A stretch of DNA of 64,000 nucleotides, from contig CAVWFR010000023.1 in NCBI GenBank assembly GCA_963754305.1, forward strand, positions 186,001 to 250,000. Reading direction: 5' to 3'. The number at the start of each line of letters is the position of its first letter. The first letter of the stretch is position 1. The notes beneath the pieces are model-generated. The model did no database searches. It saw only the letters and a program-made list of their open reading frames with translations, and was not told the DNA's origin. Origin of the DNA: DATEDA01 sp963754305. GTDB taxonomy: Bacteria > Pseudomonadota > Gammaproteobacteria > Burkholderiales > SG8-39. The position numbers and the translations under genes were made by a program. Shown here piece after piece: positions 1-12,850 of the stretch.

Positions 1-398
1 GCGACGATCTCGGTAACGATCCGTCGCTTGCCGACAACGCCGGTCGCGCCAAGCGGGCCGACGAGCTCGACCGCGTGATCGGCGAGTGGACTGCGACGCT
101 CGACGCGGACGAAGCCGTAAGGCTGCTGAACGGGGTGCAGGTGCCCAACGGCAAAATCTACAGCATCGCCGACATCGTGCGCGACCCCCAGTTTCTAGCG
201 CGCGAAATGATCCGGCAGGTGCGGCTGCCCGACGGTACCGCGCTCAAGGTTCCGGCCGTCGTGCCCAAGCTCACCGGCACGCCCGGAGATGTGGGCTGGG
301 TCGGCCCCAAGCTCGGCGAGCATAGCGACGAGATCCTGGGACGGATCGGCTACTCGCCGGCCGACATCGCCGGATTGCGCGAACGGAAGGTGGTGTAG
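1..398 (+). CDS. CaiB/BaiF-family CoA-transferase, C-terminal part
   Basis: The reading frame is open from base 3 to the TAG at 396-398, so the gene begins before the window. The visible ~131 residues match the C-terminal part of class III (CaiB/BaiF) CoA-transferases, which move CoA between carboxylic acids. Typical features are the segment GVQVPNGKIYSIADIVRDPQ, followed by a small domain with PKLTGTPGDVGWVGPKLGEH and a tail ending in a GYSPADIAGLRE-like helix. The catalytic Asp region lies outside the window, so substrate cannot be inferred. About 110 bp separate it from the downstream ABC transporter genes on the same strand, so co-transcription is possible but unproven. Confidence 0.85.
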   Translation, partial: DDLGNDPSLADNAGRAKRADELDRVIGEWTATLDADEAVRLLNGVQVPNGKIYSIADIVRDPQFLAREMIRQVRLPDGTALKVPAVVPKLTGTPGDVGWVGPKLGEHSDEILGRIGYSPADIAGLRERKVV

Positions 399-515
399 GT
401 GGCGATGGGACGGCCCTCATCGGCGGCGACTCTCCGAGTGACTCGGGGTGCAGTGAAGCCGCGATGACAGGCGCGCCGGCGACATGTGAGCATCGACGCC
501 GCTCGTACCCGGTGA

Positions 516-1592
516 TTGTCCAATCGGGTTCCCGGATCGGCGAGAACCAGAACCCGTAGGAGTAGGACCCTGTCGACCTTATACCGTGCGCTTCTCGCAT
601 TCGCTTCGCTCGCGTTGCCTGCGCTCGCGTACGCTCAAGGCGCACTGGAGAAGAAAGATGTCCATTTGGCCGTCGGCGGCAAGGCGGCGCTCTACTACCT
701 CCCGCTGACCGTCGCCGAGCAACTCGGATACTTCAAGCAGGAGGGGCTGGACGTCAAGATCAGCGATTTCGCGGGCGGCGCCCAGTCGCTGCGCGCCGTG
801 GTCGGCGGGAGCGCGGACGCGGTTGCGGGTGCGTACGAGCATACGATCAACATGCAGGCGCAGAAGCAGGCGCTCATCGCATTCGTGCAAATGGGACGGG
901 TGCCGCAGATCTCGGTCGGGATCTCGACCGCCAAAGCGGGGGGCTACAAGTCGCCGAAGGACTTGAAGGGCCTGAAGATCGGGGTGTCGGCGCCCGGATC
1001 CAGCACCAACATCCTCTTCAACTACTTCATCTCCCGCGACGGGTTGAAGCCGAACGACGTCGCCATCATCGGCGTCGGAACCGGGGCGGGCGGGATCGCC
1101 GCGATGAAGAGCGGGCAGATCGACGCGATCTCCAATACCGATCCGATGATGACGAAACTCGAGCAGGACGGCGCCATCAAGATCATCGCCGACTGGCGCA
1201 CGGTAAAGGGGACCGAGCAGACCTTCGGTGGTCAGCTCCCGGCGGCGTCGCTCTATGCGCCGACGAAATACGTCAAGGAAAACCCGAATACCGTGCAGGC
1301 GTTGACGAACGCGATCGTTCGGGCGAACAAGTGGCTCGCGAACGCCAGCAGCACCGACGTGCTGAAAGTCGTCCCCGAGGCGTTTCTGCTCGGCGACCGG
1401 GCGCTCTACCTCTTCGCCTACGACAAGGTGAAGGACGCGTTCTCGAAGGACGGGACGATCTCGGAAGCGGGAGTGAAGGCGACGCTGAAGGTGCTCGTCG
1501 ACTACAACCCGAAGATCAACTCGGCAGAGATCAACCTGGGCGAGACCTTCACCAACGAGTTCGTGAAGAAAGCGAACGCGAAGTACAAGTGA
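516..1592 (+). CDS. NMT1/THI5-like ABC transporter substrate-binding protein
   Basis: Periplasmic receptor of a NitT/TauT-type ABC importer. A hydrophobic signal sequence (LLAFASLALPALAYAQ) is followed by a mature domain with the family pattern YYLPLTVAEQLGYFKQEGLD, then a DFAGGAQSLRAVVGG stretch. Substrate is unknown; relatives bind nitrate, sulfonates, thiamine pyrimidines or aromatic acids. The coordinates use TTG at 516, the furthest accepted start in frame. However, an AGGAG at 558-562 lies 7 nt before an in-frame CTG at 570, which would give a compact signal peptide, so CTG may be the true start. The stop codon overlaps the GTG of the ATPase gene, so the three transporter genes form a tight operon. 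Confidence 0.88.
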   Translation: MSNRVPGSARTRTRRSRTLSTLYRALLAFASLALPALAYAQGALEKKDVHLAVGGKAALYYLPLTVAEQLGYFKQEGLDVKISDFAGGAQSLRAVVGGSADAVAGAYEHTINMQAQKQALIAFVQMGRVPQISVGISTAKAGGYKSPKDLKGLKIGVSAPGSSTNILFNYFISRDGLKPNDVAIIGVGTGAGGIAAMKSGQIDAISNTDPMMTKLEQDGAIKIIADWRTVKGTEQTFGGQLPAASLYAPTKYVKENPNTVQALTNAIVRANKWLANASSTDVLKVVPEAFLLGDRALYLFAYDKVKDAFSKDGTISEAGVKATLKVLVDYNPKINSAEINLGETFTNEFVKKANAKYK

Positions 1593-2407
1593 GCGGCGCC
1601 GCGCCCGCGCTTGTTCTCGCGAACATCACTTGCACGTTCGCCGCGCGGGAGGACCGCAGTCAGCGCTACACGGCGGTCCGGGATGCGACGCTCATCGTCG
1701 GCGCCGGCGAATTCGTATCGGTCGTCGGGCCGACCGGGTGCGGGAAGTCGACGCTACTCAACGTTGCTGCCGGGCTCCTGGAACCCTCGGCCGGATCGGT
1801 GACCGTGTTGGGCGAACCGCTCGTCGGCCTCAACCGCCGGGCAGGGTATCTATTTCAGGCGGAAGGGCTCATGCCGTGGCGGAACGCCCTTTCGAACGTG
1901 ATCGCCGGGCTTGAGTTCCGCGGCATCGCCCGCCACGAGGCGGCCGAGCGGGGGGGCGACTGGCTGCGGCGCGTCGGTCTCGGCGGCTTCGGCGACCGCT
2001 ATCCGCACCAACTCTCGGGCGGAATGCGGCGTCGCGTCTCGCTCGCGCAGACGCTGATCCTTAACCCGCAGATTCTGCTAATGGACGAGCCGTTCTCCGC
2101 TCTCGACGTACAGACGCGCCAGCTCATGGAGAATGAGCTGCTCGAGCTTTGGTCGGCGGATCGCAAATCGGTCGTGTTCATTACCCATGACCTCGAGGAG
2201 GCGATCTCGCTGTCCGATCGTGTCGTGGTGCTGTCCGCGGGCCCGGAGACGCGGCCGATCGGCCAGTTCGTGATCGACCTGCCTCGCCCGCGGGACGTGT
2301 CGGAGATCCGCCTGACCCCGCGGTTTATCGAGCTCCACAGCCAAATCTGGCGCGCAATGAAAGAGGAAGTGCTCAAGGGGTATGCGCAGCAGCAGCGCCA
2401 GGGATAG
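1589..2407 (+). CDS. ABC transporter ATP-binding protein (NitT/TauT type)
   Basis: ATPase of the importer encoded by the flanking genes, acting on the cytoplasmic face of the membrane. The 272-residue protein has Walker A GPTGCGKST, a Q-loop region (LFQAEGLMPWRN), the signature LSGGMRRRVSLAQ, Walker B ILLMDEPFSALD and the H-loop FITHDLEEA. The chosen GTG start at 1589 overlaps the upstream TGA (GTGA), which fits translational coupling and gives a normal family length. The 3' end overlaps the permease gene by 26 bp. Substrate is not evident from the ATPase itself. Confidence 0.93.
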   Translation: MSGAAPALVLANITCTFAAREDRSQRYTAVRDATLIVGAGEFVSVVGPTGCGKSTLLNVAAGLLEPSAGSVTVLGEPLVGLNRRAGYLFQAEGLMPWRNALSNVIAGLEFRGIARHEAAERGGDWLRRVGLGGFGDRYPHQLSGGMRRRVSLAQTLILNPQILLMDEPFSALDVQTRQLMENELLELWSADRKSVVFITHDLEEAISLSDRVVVLSAGPETRPIGQFVIDLPRPRDVSEIRLTPRFIELHSQIWRAMKEEVLKGYAQQQRQG

Positions 2408-3233
2408 CTTCTGGGGGGCGCTTGCCCCTAACCCCCGCAATCTGCGGGCGTACCAGCTCCTCGTCCTGGTGCTGGTGTTCGCCGTCTGGTACGCGCTGAC
2501 CAGTCCGACCTTGTTGCCGCCGATGTACTTCGACGACGCGAACAAGGCGGCATTCTTCTTCGGCGAACCGCACAAGGTCTTGAGCCGGATCTGGGTCTGG
2601 TTCGCGTCGGGGGAGATCTACCGCCACCTGTGGGTGACCTTGATCGAGACGCTGCTCGCCTTCGCGATCGGCACCGCGTCCGGCGTCGGAATCGGCATCT
2701 GGCTTGCGCTATCGCCCTCGACGTCAGCGGTTTTTGACCCTTATATCAAAGGGTTAAATGCGATGCCCAGGATCATATTGGCACCCATTTTCTTCTTGTG
2801 GTTCGGGCTGGGGATCGCCTCGAAGGTCGCGCTGGGCGTCACCCTCGTGTTCTTCATCGTTTTTTTCAACGTCTATCAAGGCGTACGCGAGGTTAGCCCG
2901 GTAGTACTCGCCAATGCCCGGATGCTGGGCGCGACGCCACGACAGTTGTTGCGGTACGTGTATCTGCCGAGCGCGATGAGTTGGGTGTTCGCGAGTTTGC
3001 ACAACTCGGTAGGACTTGCATTCGTGGGCGCGGTGGTCGGGGAGTATCTCGGCTCGGCGGAGGGAGTGGGCTACCTCATTCACCAAGCCGAGGGCGTGTT
3101 CGACATCAACACGGTTTTCGCCGGCATCCTGCTCCTGACGGCCTTCGCGCTCGTTCTCGACTGGATCGTGGGTGCACTCGAGCGCCGGTTGATGGTTTGG
3201 CAGCCGCGAAGCGGTGAAACGGAGCGGATCTAG
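2382..3233 (+). CDS. ABC transporter permease (NitT/TauT type)
   Basis: Inner-membrane channel subunit of the same importer, 283 residues. It has about six hydrophobic segments, starting with LLVLVLVFAVWYALTS. The cytoplasmic EAA-type loop that docks the ATPase is visible as NARMLGATPRQLLRYVYLPS followed by GLAFVGAVVGEYLG. The ATG lies inside the 3' end of the ATPase gene. It is the last gene of the operon: the next feature is the rRNA operon promoter 35 bp downstream. No clear terminator separates them, so read-through into the rRNA operon is possible. Confidence 0.93.
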   Translation: MRSSSARDSFWGALAPNPRNLRAYQLLVLVLVFAVWYALTSPTLLPPMYFDDANKAAFFFGEPHKVLSRIWVWFASGEIYRHLWVTLIETLLAFAIGTASGVGIGIWLALSPSTSAVFDPYIKGLNAMPRIILAPIFFLWFGLGIASKVALGVTLVFFIVFFNVYQGVREVSPVVLANARMLGATPRQLLRYVYLPSAMSWVFASLHNSVGLAFVGAVVGEYLGSAEGVGYLIHQAEGVFDINTVFAGILLLTAFALVLDWIVGALERRLMVWQPRSGETERI

Positions 3234-3267
3234 AGCAGCGCTCCTACCTGCGGCGCCGCGCAAAAGT

Positions 3268-3297
3268 TTGACACCCTCTTCCGCGGCCCCCTATAAT
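3268..3297 (+). promoter_or_regulatory. Consensus sigma-70 promoter of tRNA-fMet/rRNA operon
   Basis: TTGACA (3268-3273) and TATAAT (3292-3297) are both perfect consensus hexamers, separated by 18 bp. The 5' end of tRNA-fMet lies 17 bp past the -10 box, so the tRNA is the first transcribed gene. No other promoter this strong was seen before 16S. Confidence 0.85.
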
Positions 3298-3314
3298 TCG
3301 GCCTCTGTACCGGA

Positions 3315-3391
3315 CGCGGGGTGGAGCAGTCTGGCAGCTCGTCGGGCTCATAACCCGAAGGTCATAGGTTCAAATCCTATCCCCGCAACCA
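3315..3391 (+). tRNA. Initiator tRNA-fMet (CAT)
   Basis: 77-nt tRNA with encoded CCA. Anticodon CAT is at 3349-3351. Two initiator hallmarks are visible. The acceptor stem begins with an unpaired C1 opposite A72 (CGCGGGG against CCCCGCA). The anticodon stem carries three consecutive G:C pairs (TCGGG/CCCGA). It lies directly before the rRNA leader, with only two bases between its CCA end and the boxA-like motif. Confidence 0.96.
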
Positions 3392-3393
3392 TC

Positions 3394-3408
3394 GCTCTTT
3401 AACAATTC
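3394..3408 (+). promoter_or_regulatory. boxA-like antitermination motif, 16S leader
   Basis: GCTCTTTAACAATTC resembles the boxA element bound by NusB/NusE in rRNA leaders. An identical 15-base copy is at 5598-5612 before 23S, as expected for rRNA antitermination. The rest of the leader (3409-3624) holds no gene. Confidence 0.75.
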
Positions 3409-3410
3409 AG

Positions 3411-3432
3411 ACAGCCGATAGGTGTGGGCGCT
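3411..3432 (+). other. 5' strand of 16S RNase III processing stalk
   Basis: ACAGCCGATAGG followed by TGTGGGCGCT is nearly the reverse complement of 5183-5205, just after 16S. The two would pair to form the long double-stranded stalk around pre-16S RNA that RNase III cuts. This is a direct base-pairing observation; cleavage itself is known from other bacteria. Confidence 0.7.
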
Positions 3433-3624
3433 GGTCTTCGAGTGCCGCGGCGCCGCGTTCGCGCGGCGCCAAAGCTCGTAACTCAAGGCCGCGTTCACAC
3501 AATGTCATAGGACGTCCCGGAACCCTTCCGGAACGATCCGTCAGACTTTGAGTGATCGCATATACCGGCACGCGGGCCTCCCGGCTCGTGCGTCGGAGAT
3601 CGCATTCGCGATCCAAACAGGATT

Positions 3625-5161
<1,537 letters not shown>

Positions 5162-5313
5162 GAGCATTGGCGCTAGTTGCTCAGCGTCCACAACCTATCG
5201 GCTGTTAGTTGTCAGAAGTCGGTTGATGGTCAACGGCGCTTCCGCGCGTTTCACATGCGGAGAGTCGCGACCGACCTGGCGACTGCAGACTGCCAGCTGA
5301 CACCTACGCGAAC

Positions 5314-5390
5314 GGGTCTGTAGCTCAGTTGGTTAGAGCACCGTCTTGATAAGGCGGGGGTCGTTGGTTCAACTCCAACCAGACCCACCA
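5314..5390 (+). tRNA. tRNA-Ile (GAT)
   Basis: 77-nt tRNA in the 16S-23S spacer with encoded CCA. Anticodon GAT is at 5348-5350. The acceptor stem GGGTCTG pairs with CAGACCC, and the T-loop GTTCAACTC is standard. Spacer location followed by tRNA-Ala is the usual arrangement in proteobacterial rRNA operons. Confidence 0.97.
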
Positions 5391-5430
5391 TATCGATGCT
5401 CCGAAACCCGGAACGGAGACTGCGGTACGC

Positions 5431-5506
5431 GGGGCTGTAGCTCAGCTGGGAGAGCATCTGCTTTGCAAGCAGGGGGTCGTCGGTTCGAATCCGATCAGCT
5501 CCACCA
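5431..5506 (+). tRNA. tRNA-Ala (TGC)
   Basis: 76-nt tRNA with encoded CCA, 40 bp after tRNA-Ile. Anticodon TGC is at 5464-5466. The acceptor stem GGGGCTG/CAGCTCC has the G3:U70 wobble that identifies alanine tRNAs. Confidence 0.97.
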
Positions 5507-5597
5507 GCATCTGGAGGCAAGAAGCAAGAATCAAGACGAGAACTGTAGCGTCTTGCTTGTCGCGGCTTGCTTCGTTCGCGAAGCAAAACGGCTGTCT

Positions 5598-5612
5598 GCT
5601 CTTTAACAATTC
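5598..5612 (+). promoter_or_regulatory. boxA-like motif before 23S
   Basis: Exact repeat of the leader motif at 3394-3408 (GCTCTTTAACAATTC), located 159 bp before 23S. It matches the known pattern of a second boxA in the spacer. The remaining spacer (5507-5758) shows no gene. Confidence 0.7.
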
Positions 5613-5758
5613 GGAAGAAGCGTATGTGTGTTCGTTCGATTTGAACGACGCACAGGTTGTGATTGCATCATCCCGTTCGTCCCTAGTCCGGGCGGGCGGG
5701 TTGCAGCGCCGCGAGACCCGCTCCTTCGCATCCGGGCACCCGAGCCCGGGACGCGCTC

Positions 5759-5770
5759 TTGGGGTTATAG

Positions 5771-5778
<8 letters not shown>
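5759..5778 (+). other. 5' strand of 23S RNase III processing stalk
   Basis: The 20 bases here are the reverse complement of 8650-8669, with a single G-U wobble. The pairing extends the terminal helix of 23S by about 12 bp outside the mature ends (TTGGGGTTATAG against CTATAACCCCAA). This is the expected RNase III substrate for releasing pre-23S. Confidence 0.75.
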
Positions 5779-8660
<2,882 letters not shown>

Positions 8661-8794
8661 TAACCCCAAGCGTGTGTCGCGAGACGCAACGCGCGAGGGG
8701 TACGTGGCGCGACACGCGATCACGACCAACGCTTCTTCCCGAATGCTGAGCTGCGAGATGTGGATCGCCTGCATCTCGCCGCCCACGACAGAAT

Positions 8795-8910
8795 TCCTGA
8801 CGACCATAGCGCGCTGGAACCACGCCTTCCCATCCCGAACAGGACCGTGAAACGGCGTCGCGCCGATGATAGTGCGGGGTATTCCGCGCGAAAGTAGGTC
8901 ATCGTCAGGA
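8795..8910 (+). rRNA. rrf: 5S ribosomal RNA
   Basis: About 116 nt, bounded by perfectly complementary ends TCCTGACGA and TCGTCAGGA. Internal segments CATAGCGCGCTGGAACCACG and CCCATCCCGAACAGG are typical 5S loops. It follows 23S by 134 bp; that gap carries no tRNA. Confidence 0.95.
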
Positions 8911-8920
8911 CCCAATCAAA

Positions 8921-8952
8921 ACGCCCCGTCTCATCCGGCCGGGGCGTTTTTC
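8921..8952 (+). terminator. Intrinsic terminator of rRNA operon
   Basis: ACGCCCCG (8921-8928) pairs with CGGGGCGT (8940-8947) over an 11-nt loop, followed by a T-rich tail (TTTTTCTTT). It lies 10 bp after 5S. From here to the rpfG start at 9159 only a palindromic region was noticed. Confidence 0.88.
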
Positions 8953-9087
8953 TTTGGTCGGTGAGGCGATCCTGCCGACCGACGGACCGCGCGCCTGAAA
9001 CGGAAACGGTGGTGCGGTGCAGGGCGGCCAGGCGACGAACTCGCCCAGCGCCGCCGAGCAGTGGCTTTTTCCGCGTAGTCACGGACT

Positions 9088-9125
9088 TAGGCGTGGAAAC
9101 GCCTAGACTTCCCCAGGCCTAGGCG
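9088..9125 (+). promoter_or_regulatory. Candidate palindromic operator upstream of rpfG-like gene
   Basis: TAGGCGT (9088-9094) and ACGCCTA (9099-9105) form a perfect inverted repeat with a 4-base gap. A further CCTAGGCG copy lies at 9118-9125. Three copies of the same half-site within 40 bp, 34 bp before the start codon, suggest a repressor or activator site. The binding protein is unknown. Confidence 0.35.
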
Positions 9126-9158
9126 CTAATCTTTCGTGATTACTTTAATAGCAGCCAG

Positions 9159-10274
9159 ATGATGTCTCGGCCCAGAATCCGCGCGGTCCCGGCCATCAAA
9201 AACACGGTGATGGTCGTCGATGACCAGTCCACGGGGCGTGCCATCCTCGAGGAGGTTGTCCGCACCATCGACGTAAACATTGCCGTCGAGCCGTTCGAAA
9301 GCCCGATCGACGCGGTCCGCTGGGCGACCACTCACCCCTCCGACCTGATCCTGGTCGACTACCAGATGCCGGAGATCGACGGGATCGAGTTCGTCCGCCG
9401 GCTCCGGCTCCTGCCGGAGTATGCGCACGTGCCGATGGTGATGGTCACCGTCCACGACGATCGCAAGGTTCGCTATGCCGCGCTCGACGCCGGGATCACC
9501 GACTTCCTCACCAAACCGATCGATACCCGCGAGTGTCTCGCGCGCTGTCGCAACCTGCTCATGCTCCGCCGTCAGCAACTCGCGCTCGAAGACAAGGGCC
9601 GGCTGCTCGAGGGGATGGTGCAGGAAGCAACGGCAGAGGTCCGCCAGCGTGAGAAGGAGACCCTGTTTCGGCTCGCTAAGGCCGGCGAGTTCCGCGACGA
9701 GGACACCGGCAACCACGTGATCCGCATGGCCCGCTATTCGCGGCTGATCGCGGATTCGATCGGCATGGACGCGCTCGAGGCAGAGACAATCGAGCTCGCA
9801 GCGCCCCTTCACGACATCGGCAAGATCGGCCTTCCCGACCATATCCTGCTCAAGGCCGACAAACTCACCGAGGTCGAGGCGAGGGTGATGCAACGACACC
9901 CGGTGATCGGCTATGAGATCCTGAAGGACAGCCCCTCAAAATATCTTCGGATGGGCGCCTTGATCGCGCTCGGCCATCACGAGAAATTCAACGGATCGGG
10001 TTATCCCTACGGCCTCGTGGGGGACCACATCCCGCTGCCCGCCCGGATCGTCGCGGTCGCAGACGTCTACGATGCCCTCACCTCGAAGCGGCCCTACAAG
10101 GCGGCGTGGCTCTCCGACGAAGCATTCAAGTACCTGCAGAGCCATCGGGGCGCCCATTTCGACCCCGCGCTTGTCGATGCATTCTTGAGCGCCCGCGAGG
10201 ACGCCCTTGCGATCCAGGAGGAGCTGCGGGACGTGGCGCCCACCGGCGCTTCGAAGGACGCGCCGCCGGGATGA
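9159..10274 (+). CDS. rpfG: RpfG-like response regulator with HD-GYP phosphodiesterase
   Basis: Two-component response regulator of 371 residues. Residues ~15-130 form a receiver domain with phosphoacceptor Asp67 (DLILVDYQ) and switch Lys119 (LTKP). Residues ~165-350 are an HD-GYP domain with the HD pair at 218-219 (APLHDIGKIGLPD) and HHEKFNGSGYP at 273-283. HD-GYP enzymes degrade cyclic di-GMP, linking signal input to motility and biofilm output. The stop overlaps the ATG of the rpfC-like kinase gene (ATGA). That coupling and the divergent rpfF-like gene point to DSF quorum sensing. All catalytic residues needed for activity appear intact. No strong Shine-Dalgarno precedes ATG 9159. Confidence 0.9.
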   Translation: MMSRPRIRAVPAIKNTVMVVDDQSTGRAILEEVVRTIDVNIAVEPFESPIDAVRWATTHPSDLILVDYQMPEIDGIEFVRRLRLLPEYAHVPMVMVTVHDDRKVRYAALDAGITDFLTKPIDTRECLARCRNLLMLRRQQLALEDKGRLLEGMVQEATAEVRQREKETLFRLAKAGEFRDEDTGNHVIRMARYSRLIADSIGMDALEAETIELAAPLHDIGKIGLPDHILLKADKLTEVEARVMQRHPVIGYEILKDSPSKYLRMGALIALGHHEKFNGSGYPYGLVGDHIPLPARIVAVADVYDALTSKRPYKAAWLSDEAFKYLQSHRGAHFDPALVDAFLSAREDALAIQEELRDVAPTGASKDAPPG

Positions 10275-12821
10275 TCAACGGGTTCCCGGCCGGCTTGCGG
10301 CGCGATGTCGGCGCGCGTTTCCGCGCCCGTTCCGACAGCGAGCACGAACAGGCGGTCGTCCGGCTCGTGGTGACGGCCGTCATCCTCGTTTATCTCGGGC
10401 TCACCGACTGGTTCGGGCACGCTTCCACCCGCGACCCGGTGCTCGTTTACACGCTCATCGGGCTCTTCCTCGGAGCGTCGATCGGCATCCTGATCGAGAT
10501 CTATCGCCGGCCCGAGCAATGTCCGAGGCGGCGGCTCATCGCGATGGTTGCGGATACCGCCGCGATCACGACCTGCATGTACCTCACCACCGAGCTCGGC
10601 GCCCCGCTGTTCGGCGTGTTCCTATTCGTCACGTTCGGCTACGGCTTTCGCTACGGGCGCGCCTATCTCTTTGCCTCCCAGGCGCTTTCGATCGCCGGTT
10701 TCACCGCGGTCCTGATCCTGAACCCGTTCTGGCACGACCAGCTGGCGCTCGGGCTCGGACTGATGTTCTCGATGGTGATCCTTCCGCTGTACGTTTCGAC
10801 GCTGCTCACGCGCATCCAGAAGGCCCGTGAGGCGGCCGAGGCCGCGAACTCCGAGAAGACGCGGTTCCTTTCCACGATGTCGCACGAGATGCGCACACCG
10901 CTCAATGGCGTGATCGGCATCAACGAGCTGCTGTTCGGAACGTCGCTGAACCCGGAGCAGCGCGAGCTGCTCGCGAGCTCGCAGTCGTCGGCACAGCTGA
11001 TGCTATCGCTGGTCAACAACGTGCTCGACATCTCGAAGATCGAGTCCGGGTGGCTCGAGCTCGAGCACATCGAGTTCGACCTGCACAAGCTGCTGCATTC
11101 GACCATCCGGCCACTGGTGCTGCAGGCCGAGCGCAAGCATGTCGCGCTGAACCTGAACATCAGCGCCGATCTTCCGTACCAGCTGCTCGGCAGCCCGGTG
11201 CACGTCCGGCAGATCCTGCTCAACCTGGTCACGAACGCGATCAAGTTCACCGAAACAGGCGGCGTATCGGTGCGCGTCGCCCGCGTCGCGGGTCCCGGGC
11301 CGACGGCCCATGTGCGGTTCGAGGTGGAGGACACCGGGATCGGCATCGGCGCCGAGGCTCTCCCGCGGATCTTCGAGCGCTTCTACCAAGCCGATCAGTC
11401 GATTACCCGCGTCTACGGCGGGATCCGGACTCGGCACGTCGATTTCCAAGCAACTCGTCGGGCTCATGGGCGGTGAGATCGCCGTCACGAGTGAACCCGG
11501 CAAGGGGTCGCTCTTCTGGTTCGAGATTCCGTTCGAGCTGTCGGCGCCGAAGGTCGAGGCAGCGCTGCCGAGCCTGCCCGGCCTTCGGGTCAACCTGCTC
11601 GTGCAGGATCCGGCCGAGGTCGGATCACTCACCGCGAGCCTCACCGGCTGGGGCACGAGCGTCGATGTGTCGGCCGGGGCCCCCGAGCTGCTGCGGGCAC
11701 TCGGTGCCGGCGCGAGGCAGAACCGGCCATTCCATCTCCTGCTCGTCGACGCGCGTACGCTCAAGATGGATCCGGTCCAGCTCGCGGCCACCGTGCGGTC
11801 GGAGCATGCGCATCACCCGCCGATGCTCATCCTGCTCAACCCCGAGCTGACCGGACGGGCGGAGGAGCAGCTTCAGCGTGCGGGCTATGCGAGCTTCCTC
11901 AGCTCGCCGGTCGACAAGTCGCGCCTGTTCAACGTCGTCCACAGCGCGGTGGCGAAGGAGGAGCTGCCCCTGGTGGCGACCGACACGGTCATTCCGATCA
12001 ACGCTGGGACGCGGCCGCGGCGCGCCGTGGGCCGGTCGGTGTTGGTCGCCGAGGACAACCCGACCAACCGGCTCGTTGCCCAGAAGATTCTCGAGGGCGC
12101 CGGGCACGAGGTGATGCTCGTCGACAACGGCGAGGAAGTGCTCGACGCGCTCGAGGGGCGGCGTTTCGACTGCGTCATCGTCGATTGGCACATGCCGGTG
12201 ATGGGCGGGCTGGAGGCGCTGAAGCTTTATCGGATGATGGAGGTGCAGGGCGAGCGCACGCCGTTCGTCATGTTCACCGCGAACGCAACCAAGGAGGCGA
12301 TGGACGAGTGCAACGCCGCCGGCTTCGACGCCTTCCTGACCAAGCCCGTCGAGTCGCGCCGATTGCTCGACACGGTTCAGCGGTTGTGCCCAGAGCAGAA
12401 GACGGCGCAGCGGCGCCCGATGCTCGTTGCCGAGCCAGCGGCCGCGGCCGTCGAGCGGGACGCCGAGCTCGTCGACGTCGAGAAGCTCAAGGACCTGGAA
12501 GAGATCGGACGGAGCGGCTTCGTCGCCGATCTCATCGCGGGCTTCAACGCCGACGGCGAGAAACTCGTGTCGGCCATGACCGAAAGCGTCAGGGAAGCCG
12601 ACTACAAGGGCTTCCGCGAGCACGTGCACGCGCTCAAGGGGAGCGCGGGGAGTCTCGGCGCGGAGCGGCTCTTCAGAAAATGCCGGGAAGTGTCGCAGGT
12701 CGTCCCGCGAGAACTTCCCATCAAGGCTGAGAAACTACTGCAGGAAATCGAACGAACTTTCGGCGCCACGCGGGAGGCGCTCGCGGACTACGTCGCGAAG
12801 CACCTCCGCGCAACGGGCTAG
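10271..12821 (+). pseudogene. rpfC: RpfC-like hybrid histidine kinase, frameshifted
   Basis: Sensor kinase expected to perceive DSF and phosphorylate the adjacent HD-GYP regulator. Order: about five membrane segments (residues ~30-180), a HisKA domain with His205 (MSHEMRTPLNG), an ATPase domain (N box NLVTNAIKF, G1 DTGIGIG), a degenerate middle domain, a receiver (VLVAEDNPTNR, VIVDWHMPVMGG) and an HPt domain (HALKGSAGSLG). The frame breaks near 11424. The expected GGTGLG reads GGIRTR because of one extra base (GGGATCCGG instead of GGGACCGG), and this frame stops at 11476. The rest continues one frame over to 12821. If real, the kinase lacks its G2 box, receiver and HPt. Confidence 0.85.
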
Positions 12822-12850
12822 AAGCCCGGGCCGGCGGCGGCAGACCCGGC

